The notes beneath the pieces were generated by a model, which saw only the letters and a program-made list of their open reading frames with translations, ran no database searches and was not told the origin of the DNA. The position numbers were made by a program, and so were the translations under genes. Shown piece by piece: positions 1 through 4,907 of a stretch of DNA of 5,863 bases. Within the stretch, counting starts at the first letter, position 1. Each line of letters starts with the position of its first letter. This DNA is from Chloroflexota bacterium (GTDB taxonomy: Bacteria; Chloroflexota; Anaerolineae; B4-G1), in NCBI GenBank assembly GCA_024232355.1, contig JAAEPW010001103.1, forward strand, positions 1 through 5,863. The letters run 5' to 3'.

Positions 1-116
1 GTGATGACAAAGAACCTACATCGGCCACTTCTTTGCCTCCGACCATTGGAGTTGCAACTCCTTTCACGTTGCTTCTCCCCAGTTACTCTCTGGAGAATCT
101 GGAAGTGTCAATCTAA
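1..116 (+). CDS. Probable C-terminal end of an unidentified protein (partial)
   Basis: Reading from base 3, an open frame enters from the left edge and ends at TAA 114-116, giving 37 residues (begins DDKEPTSATSLPPT, ends ENLEVSI). The composition, rich in Thr, Ser and Pro and then Leu, resembles the tail of an ordinary protein. A strong intrinsic terminator begins 22 bases after the stop, which is where the end of a plus-strand gene would be expected. Frame 1 is also open to 130-132, but its product is rich in Cys, Arg and Trp and less protein-like. I do not recognise the family. The stretch is too short for a firm call. Confidence 0.35.
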   Translation, partial: DDKEPTSATSLPPTIGVATPFTLLLPSYSLENLEVSI

Positions 117-137
117 CTTCCTGGAGTTCTGAACCAT

Positions 138-165
138 GCCCCCTGTGAAGGGGCTTTTTCTTTTT
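138..165 (+). terminator. Rho-independent terminator
   Basis: A G+C stem GCCCC (138-142) pairs with GGGGC (150-154) around a 7-base loop. It is followed at once by five T, one C and five more T (155-165). It lies 22 bases after the stop at 116, so it probably ends the transcript of the gene entering from the left and insulates what follows. Confidence 0.75.
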
Positions 166-169
166 ACGA

Positions 170-279
170 ACGTAGACACTTGGACGCATAGACAATTCTG
201 CTGGGCGTCTACGTTTAGATGAACTTGGACACCTGCACAATTTGTCCAAGTGTCTAAACGTCTAATGTCCAAGTTCATC
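170..279. repeat. Octanucleotide-based inverted-repeat cluster
   Basis: The word ACTTGGAC occurs at 178-185 and 223-230, and its reverse complement GTCCAAGT at 244-251 and 267-274. The words sit in near-continuous octads of the form GTCYANNN: minus strand 193-170 reads GTCTATGC, GTCCAAGT, GTCTACGT; plus strand 244-274 reads GTCCAAGT, GTCTAAAC, GTCTAAT, GTCCAAGT; another GTCTACGT lies at 207-214. Perfect inverted pairs are 173-185 with 244-256 (13 bp) and 218-231 with 266-279 (14 bp). An alternative hairpin pairs 211-219 with 253-261 and 223-231 with 243-251 around an 11-base loop. The copies can therefore fold in more than one way. It could be a small mobile or dispersed repeat; no transposase is present here. 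Confidence 0.7.
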
Positions 280-455
280 CTCTTTTCCACAGGAATGTGA
301 GAGCAGAGTACACTGACATCGTCCTCCCCGGCAACATTATGTGGAGCGGGGATGACTTGGTGGTAGTGGACACTGGGGAAGCATTCGACAACGACGAGAA
401 ATTCTACTGGACCTGTTTCAACGACGTGTGGCACCCGATAGGAGAAGCTGCATAG
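258..455 (+). pseudogene. Orphan coding-like fragment, 3' end of an unrecognised gene
   Basis: The frame is open from just after a stop at 255-257 to TAG at 453-455. From about codon 291 it reads like a real protein: segments include VRAEYTDIVLPGNIMWSGDD, LVVVDTGEAFDNDEKFYW and a C-terminus ending VWHPIGEAA. It is acidic, with four Trp, and most codons after 300 end in G or C. There is no convincing start. GTG 297 has AGGA only two bases ahead of it, and ATG 339 has no ribosome binding site. The 5' side of the frame runs into the octad repeat cluster at 170-279, which suggests that the rest of the gene was lost or displaced there. I do not recognise the family. A short intact gene starting at GTG 297 (52 residues) is possible but less likely. 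Confidence 0.42.
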
Positions 456-507
456 TGCCGATCCCCTTTGTGACAACAAAAAAAGCGTTAAAGTGGTAGC
501 CCTCCTC

Positions 508-536
508 TTGAGCATTGTTAGGTAACGAGGTATAAT
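508..536 (+). promoter_or_regulatory. Sigma70/SigA-type promoter of the large surface-protein gene
   Basis: The -35 element is TTGAGC (508-513), then a 17-base spacer, then a perfect -10 TATAAT (531-536). Transcription should start near 543, leaving an untranslated leader of about 33 bases before the ATG at 576. An A-rich tract (473-492, including a run of A's at about 478-484) lies just upstream and could act as an UP element. I see no clear operator palindrome between the promoter and the start codon. Confidence 0.75.
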
Positions 537-554
537 GCAGCGCTGTCAAAACTT

Positions 555-561
555 GAAAGGA
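555..561 (+). promoter_or_regulatory. Ribosome binding site
   Basis: GAAAGGA lies upstream of ATG 576 with a 14-base gap, longer than the usual 5 to 10. It is the only purine-rich Shine-Dalgarno-like stretch with GG in the leader. The leader between it and the ATG is A-rich and unstructured, which may compensate. Confidence 0.5.
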
Positions 562-575
562 AATCAAGAAAACAA

Positions 576-677
576 ATGCAAATCAAACGTTTACTCATAT
601 CTCTCACCTTCGGTCTGGGAATGACCTTGACATCTTTATGGCTGCTGGCTGCCGGATCGATGACCTTGGTCTATGCA
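576..677 (+). other. Sec signal peptide
   Basis: Residues 1-34 have a basic start (MQIKR), a hydrophobic core of about 25 residues and a small-residue end, VYA followed by DTYTVTN. The likely signal peptidase I cut is after Ala34. There is no Cys for lipoprotein processing and no twin arginine. The mature protein therefore begins close to the CSLREA-like module. Confidence 0.85.
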
Positions 678-3600
678 GATACCTATACCGTGACCAATAC
701 CAACCCCAGTGGCCCTGGCTCGTTGCGGCAGGCCATCATCGACGCCAATAGCAACGCCGGTCACGACACCATCGACTTTGGTATCACGGGCACCATCGTG
801 CTGACGGGTGCGCTACCAGCGATTGGCGATGATCTGACCATCACCGGGCCGGGTGTGGAACAGTTGGCTGTCAGTGGTGCGAACGCCCACCGGGTGTTCT
901 CTATTACTACTGGTGTCGCTGTGACCATCACTGCGGTGACCGTGCGAGATGGCAACGCCGACTATGGAGGCGGCATCTGGAGTGCGGGCGACCTGTACCT
1001 GGGCGCAGCGCGCATTCTCAGAAACTCGGCCTCCTACACCGGCGGCGGGGTGGAAATCTGGTCTGGCAGTGCGATGTTGGACGGGACCCAAGTAGTCAGA
1101 AACTCAAGCGGCTCGGGCGGCGGGATGTACGTCTGGGAGGGCAGCGCGACGTTGAGCGGGACCCAGGTGATCAGTAACTCGGCCCGTAGCAATGGCGGTG
1201 GGGTGCATATCTGGTCTGGCAGCGTGACGCTGAACGGGACCCAGGTGGCCGACAACTCGGCCTCCAACGGCGGCGGCGGGGTGTACATCTACGATGGCAT
1301 CGCGACGCTGAACGTGAGCGGAGGGGTGATCATCAGCAACTCGGCCGACTTTGGCGGCGGGATGCTCATCTGGTCTGCCAGCGTGACGTTGAGCGGGACG
1401 GAGGTGATCAGCAACTCAGCCTCCACCGACGGTGGCGGGCTTTACGTCAACTATCCCGACGCGACGTTGAGCGTGAGAGGAGGGAGCATCGATAGCAACT
1501 CAGCCTCCAGCCGCGGCGGCGGGATGCTCATCTGGTCTGCCAGCGTGACGCTGACCAGAACGCAGGTAATCAGCAATTCAGCCTCCACCGACGGTGGCGG
1601 GCTTTACGTCAACTATGGCAGCGCGATGCTGAGCGGGGTGCAGATTGTTAGCAACACCGCCACCAACCACGGCGGCGGGGTGTACGTTAATCAGGGCAGC
1701 GCGACGCTGAACGAGACACAGATGTACAGCAACTCGGTCGCCTCCGATGGCGGCGGGGTGTACGTTGACTCTGGCAATGTGATGTTGAGCGAGACACAGG
1801 TATACAGTAACTCGGCCTCCAGGGGTGGCGGGATGTATGTCTATCAGGGTAACGCGACGTTGAGTGGGACACAGATATACGATAATTCAGCCTATGATAG
1901 CGTCAACTACTTGGGTGGCAATGGCGGCGGGATAGTCGGTGGTCATAATGGTAACATAATACTGAATAGAGTGCATTTGTACGGCAACTCGGCCTCCAAC
2001 ACAATCTTGTACAATGATGTTGGTGGCAATGGCGGCGGGGTGTACGGCACCAATATGACACTAAATGAGACGTATATTTATGATAACTCGGCCTCTCGCT
2101 CCGGCGGTGGGGTGTTCATTTACGGGGGAAGTGCAATACTGAACGATACGCAAGTATACGACAACTCGGCCAATCGGGGTGGTGGGGTGTCCGTCGATGA
2201 GGGCAGCGCGACGCTGAGTGGGACACAGGTGTATAGCAATTCGTCCTCCTACGTCGGCGGCGGGGTGTATGTCGACCAGGGCAGCGTGATATTGAGCAGG
2301 ATGCAGGTGTATAGCAACTCGGCTTCCATTAACGGCGGCGGGGTGTATGTCTACCAGGGTAGCGCGACGTTGAACATGACGCAGGTATACAGCAACTTGG
2401 CCACCTCTGGCGGTGGGATGCACGTATTGCGGGGTAACGTGATGTTAAGCAAAACGCAGGTAGTCAACAATTCGGCCACCGCCCATGGCGGTGGGATTTA
2501 CGTCTACGAGGGTAGTGCGACACTGAATGAGATACAGATGTATAAGAACTCGGCCCACTATGGTGGCGGAGTGTGCGTTGGGGATGGCAGTGTGACGTTG
2601 AGCAGAACGCAGGTATACAGCAACTCGGCCAGTTCGGGTGCAGGGGTGTACGTCAGTTCTGGTAGCGCGATACTGAGTGAAATACAGATATATGGCAACT
2701 CAGCTTCCTCCTATGGCGGTGGGGTCTATGTTTACGAAGACAGTGCGACCCTGAATGTGAACAAGGGAGAGATTCACAATAACTCGGCCGGTTCCGGCGG
2801 TGGGGCAGCCATCTACCAGGGCAGCATAACGTTGAGCGAGACGCAAGTGCTTAGCAACTCGGCCTATTGGGGTGGTGGGGTATACCTCCGTGAGGGCAGC
2901 GCAATGTTGAGAGTGAGTGGGGGGAGGATTGACAGCAACTTGGCCTTATTTGGTGGAGGCGGGATGTACATCAGCTCTGGCAGCGCGAGCGCGATGTTGA
3001 GCAAGACTCAGATCGCAGCCAACAATGCACCTGCCGGCAGCGCCCTACACACCGGAGGCACGATCACATCCATAACTGCGTTAACAATCACGGGAGATAT
3101 CTACCAAGGGGCTGGATACTTTACAGGCTCCGATCACGATTTGCGAATCGAGGGATCACTGGTGTTGGCAGGCGGTGACTTTTACGCGCCAGATGCGCCC
3201 AACGAGTTGACCCTTACCGGTCTCTATACCCACACTGGCGGCACCTATCACCAGACTCAGATCGTGAACGGCAGCGGCGACGTGGGTTTTCCCAAGGTGG
3301 GTGGCTTGATCCTCAACGCCAACGGTCAGGACTTGGACAGCACCGAAGTAGCAGACATGGCAGGTGCTGACTGCACGGGCGTGACTGCCGGCGAAGCGGT
3401 CACGCACTGTTATATGATCACGCCTACTATCGCCGCCGGGCGGGACGCGACGATTACTTTTTATTACAGCGACAGCGAGATTCCCGGAGGCCAAAGCTGC
3501 GCAGCGATGGAAACCTACCGCTGGAATGCTACCTGGAACAACCTTCTGACACGGGATAGTTCTTATGGCACTAGTGGGCGGATGTGCGGTACTGATCCCT

Positions 3601-4370
3601 TGTCCATCCAGGTGAAAGATGTGACGACATTCTCACCGTTCGTTTTGAGAGGCTTGCTGGCTCCAGAGATCATGGTGGCCCCGTTGGATCTCGCTTTTAG
3701 TGAGCAGGATGTAGATGCTGGCCCAACCGTTTTCCAGACGGTGACTATCACCAACGATGGCACAGCCGATCTGTACATCAGTGTGGTTATCCCAACGGGT
3801 GATACAAGTGAGTTCATCCTGATCGATAGCGGCGAGACTACTTTGATACCCGGTAACATACGCACGATAGAGGCCTCCTTCGACCCATCTAGTGTAGGGG
3901 GTAAGGTTGTTACCCTGACAATTCAATCAGATGACGCAGACGAACCTATGGTAGACGTGATCCTGAGTGGTACGGGGACAAGTGTATCAGGACAGCCTGG
4001 TTACGGCTCGGACCCCGCACCGGGCAGTAGCATCGACGTGGGGACGACGAGTGTAGGTAGCACCATTAGCACCACGTTGACTATCAGCGAGACGGGCGAG
4101 GTGACCCTGATGGTTACGCCGACGTTGAGCGGCCCTGATGCGGCGGATTTTGGCTTTGCACCAACTACGCTCACCATCCTCGATGGTGGAGCGGCTCAAG
4201 ACTTGATCATCTATTGCACGCCATCATTCACAGGAACATTGGTAAGGACGATGACAGCTACGCTTACTATGGTGCATAATGCACCTGGCGGTCCAGCTAT
4301 CTATCCGTTGAGTTGCAGCAGTGAGGCACTAACCCACGTTTACCTACCGTTGGTGCTCAAAAACAACTAG
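576..4370 (+). CDS. Secreted Pmp-like beta-helix repeat surface protein with choice-of-anchor modules
   Basis: This is a 1264-residue exported protein, probably adhesive or structural on the cell surface; no enzyme motif is visible. Order of parts: signal peptide 1-34; a CSLREA-like N-terminal module about 37-125 (TVTNTNPSGPGSLRQAI, then DTIDF and LTITGPG); a degenerate first coil near GGGIW (131); 25 contiguous beta-helix units 146-811; a Cys-containing beta-rich module about 821-1026; an ASH-like choice-of-anchor D module about 1030-1135; a second Ig-like module about 1139-1252; and the tail HVYLPLVLKNN. The repeat consensus QVYSNSAS..GGGVYV..GSATLS resembles chlamydial Pmp repeats (FxxN and GGAI motifs), but there is no C-terminal autotransporter barrel. 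ATG 576 is chosen because it directly precedes a canonical signal peptide and follows the promoter. The gene appears to be monocistronic. The architecture is seen directly; surface location and adhesion are inferred. Confidence 0.93.
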   Translation: MQIKRLLISLTFGLGMTLTSLWLLAAGSMTLVYADTYTVTNTNPSGPGSLRQAIIDANSNAGHDTIDFGITGTIVLTGALPAIGDDLTITGPGVEQLAVSGANAHRVFSITTGVAVTITAVTVRDGNADYGGGIWSAGDLYLGAARILRNSASYTGGGVEIWSGSAMLDGTQVVRNSSGSGGGMYVWEGSATLSGTQVISNSARSNGGGVHIWSGSVTLNGTQVADNSASNGGGGVYIYDGIATLNVSGGVIISNSADFGGGMLIWSASVTLSGTEVISNSASTDGGGLYVNYPDATLSVRGGSIDSNSASSRGGGMLIWSASVTLTRTQVISNSASTDGGGLYVNYGSAMLSGVQIVSNTATNHGGGVYVNQGSATLNETQMYSNSVASDGGGVYVDSGNVMLSETQVYSNSASRGGGMYVYQGNATLSGTQIYDNSAYDSVNYLGGNGGGIVGGHNGNIILNRVHLYGNSASNTILYNDVGGNGGGVYGTNMTLNETYIYDNSASRSGGGVFIYGGSAILNDTQVYDNSANRGGGVSVDEGSATLSGTQVYSNSSSYVGGGVYVDQGSVILSRMQVYSNSASINGGGVYVYQGSATLNMTQVYSNLATSGGGMHVLRGNVMLSKTQVVNNSATAHGGGIYVYEGSATLNEIQMYKNSAHYGGGVCVGDGSVTLSRTQVYSNSASSGAGVYVSSGSAILSEIQIYGNSASSYGGGVYVYEDSATLNVNKGEIHNNSAGSGGGAAIYQGSITLSETQVLSNSAYWGGGVYLREGSAMLRVSGGRIDSNLALFGGGGMYISSGSASAMLSKTQIAANNAPAGSALHTGGTITSITALTITGDIYQGAGYFTGSDHDLRIEGSLVLAGGDFYAPDAPNELTLTGLYTHTGGTYHQTQIVNGSGDVGFPKVGGLILNANGQDLDSTEVADMAGADCTGVTAGEAVTHCYMITPTIAAGRDATITFYYSDSEIPGGQSCAAMETYRWNATWNNLLTRDSSYGTSGRMCGTDPLSIQVKDVTTFSPFVLRGLLAPEIMVAPLDLAFSEQDVDAGPTVFQTVTITNDGTADLYISVVIPTGDTSEFILIDSGETTLIPGNIRTIEASFDPSSVGGKVVTLTIQSDDADEPMVDVILSGTGTSVSGQPGYGSDPAPGSSIDVGTTSVGSTISTTLTISETGEVTLMVTPTLSGPDAADFGFAPTTLTILDGGAAQDLIIYCTPSFTGTLVRTMTATLTMVHNAPGGPAIYPLSCSSEALTHVYLPLVLKNN
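1011..3008 (+). repeat. 25 tandem coding repeats of about 80 bases (beta-helix coils)
   Basis: By hand I count 25 contiguous units totalling exactly 666 residues (146-811). Most are 25, 26 or 28 residues; units 12 and 13 are 34 and 33. Each has an Asn-Ser-Ala turn, a Gly-Gly-Gly turn and a strand ending TLS.T, as expected for coils of a right-handed parallel beta-helix with stacked Asn and Gly ladders. A degenerate coil precedes the array (GGGIW at 131) and another follows it (QIAANNAPAGSALH from 812). At the DNA level most units share a GGCGGCGGG-type word followed by GTGTAYGT. The array is thus prone to recombination, slippage and misassembly. Confidence 0.9.
1353..1616 (+). repeat. Recent duplication of a two-unit block inside the repeat array
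   Basis: Bases 1353-1454 and 1515-1616 (102 bases each, offset 162) differ at only 7 positions, about 93% identity. Both encode GGGMLIWSASVTL followed by a shared NSASTDGGGLYVNY. The other units are clearly more diverged from each other. Units 5-6 and 7-8 therefore look like a late tandem duplication, with one codon of length difference just upstream of the shared block. Confidence 0.8.
3036..4370 (+). other. C-terminal non-repeat half of the surface protein: Cys module, two Ig-like modules, tail
   Basis: Residues about 821-1026 form a beta-rich module with four cysteines (933, 945, 975, 1004) that could make two disulfides. It ends FSPFVLRG, a phrase I associate with secreted proteins of this group. 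Residues 1030-1135 match the choice-of-anchor D / ASH pattern: PEIMVAPLDLAFSEQDV, TVTITNDGTADL, FDPSS, then IQSDDADEP and LSGTGT. Residues 1139-1252 are a second Ig-like module (SIDVGTTSVGST, LSGPDAADFGF) with two cysteines (1214, 1247). The final eleven residues are the hydrophobic tail HVYLPLVLKNN. This half probably acts as a stalk or anchoring region; no LPXTG motif or barrel is present. Confidence 0.7.
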
Positions 4371-4463
4371 CCGACGATCAGGTTCAACCATCAGGAGCTT
4401 CACAAACCTCCACAGTTGAGAAAATTCCAAGTCCCATCGGGCCTGCAAAGCAATTTGACAAAA

Positions 4464-4583
4464 CACGGCGCTAAAGCGCCGTGCTAATAGCTTTGGATGC
4501 ACAGCATCCGCCCCCGCTTTGCGGGCTTGTGATAGCCCCCGGAGGGGGGGTTTAGCTTTTAGCCGGACGGTTTAGCGTCCGGC
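4464..4583. repeat. Array of five consecutive short palindromes
   Basis: Five perfect stems follow each other in 120 bases: 4464-4472 with 4475-4483 (CACGGCGCT arm), 4495-4500 with 4504-4509 (GGATGC), 4513-4517 with 4521-4525 (CCCGC), 4536-4540 with 4544-4548 (CCCCC), and 4562-4569 with 4576-4583 (GCCGGACG). Linkers and loops reuse related words (CTAAAGC, CTAATAGC, TTTAGC, CTTTTAGC). The first and last stems both carry TAAA/TTTA in the loop. The sequence resembles REP-like intergenic palindrome clusters. On the minus strand the 4464-4483 hairpin is followed by TTTTGTC, so it might also serve as a weak terminator. On the plus strand it has no T-run. Confidence 0.75.
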
Positions 4584-4810
4584 GAACTGGGAGAACTGAA
4601 CAGCCCTGGTTCTTGCCCGGCTGTGCCGTAAAACGGAAAAATGGCGGGGTTTGGGGATGTACAAAAGAGGTGCTGTCGATACCCGCAGATGTGGGGAGTG
4701 GAAGGCTCGGAATGGCGCAAAAGGCTGCCCGAAAGGTGGCCCCAATTAGTAGGGGATTGCTAAAAAACGAGGGGGTTCCGCTGCCCGACCATCCGCAAAG
4801 GCGCTGGAAC
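4584..4810. other. Unassigned intergenic stretch
   Basis: No gene or RNA family is recognised here. Two short opposing open frames cross it (4613-4834 plus, 4552-4827 minus), but both run into the terminator hairpin, lack ribosome binding sites and have composition unlike the neighbouring genes. Small stems are possible, for example CAGCC 4601-4605 with GGCTG 4619-4623. I looked for tmRNA, SRP RNA and RNase P RNA signature words and found none. Confidence 0.4.
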
Positions 4811-4850
4811 AAAAAGAGACCGCCCAACCTTTGAACGTTTGGGCGGTTTT
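4811..4850. terminator. Bidirectional intrinsic terminator between convergent genes
   Basis: ACCGCCCAA (4819-4827) pairs perfectly over 9 bp with TTGGGCGGT (4839-4847) around an 11-base loop. On the plus strand the stem runs into TTTT (4847-4850) and then GTGTTG. On the minus strand it is followed by CTCTTTTTGTTCC, so that side has the stronger T-run. It lies 57 bases beyond the stop of the minus-strand ATPase gene (4908) and 441 bases after the plus-strand stop, so it should chiefly end the ATPase transcript. Confidence 0.8.
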
Positions 4851-4907
4851 GTGTTGTCTGGCTCGTGGCGCTATGCTATGGATTCCAACGTAACCGAGGG
4901 GCCGTGA

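Noticed and set aside
108..515. Minus-strand open frame of 135 codons, with a second one at 64-249
   Set aside because: It runs antisense through a plus-strand terminator, the inverted repeats and the better coding fragment 258-455, and its start overlaps the -35 box of the main promoter.
1011..3008. Regular repeats of about 80 bases that could suggest a CRISPR array
   Set aside because: The repeats are in one long uninterrupted reading frame, vary in sequence and length, have no unique spacers, and encode a clear beta-helix pattern.
813..3926. Several antisense open frames of 60 to 120 codons under the large gene
   Set aside because: They are shadows of the G+C-rich repeat codons; their products are low-complexity, rich in Arg, His and Pro, with no start signals.
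4368..4463. Search for an intrinsic terminator directly after the large gene
   Set aside because: Only a trivial CCC/GGG pairing is visible before 4464 and no T-run follows. Termination must rely on the palindrome array, on the 4811-4850 hairpin, or on Rho.
4552..4827. Minus-strand open frame of 91 codons
   Set aside because: It starts inside the terminator stem, ends in the palindrome array, and has a low-complexity Pro/Phe/Ser-rich product with no recognisable motif.
4613..4834. Plus-strand open frame of 73 codons
   Set aside because: No ribosome binding site, unconvincing composition, and its end lies inside the terminator hairpin.
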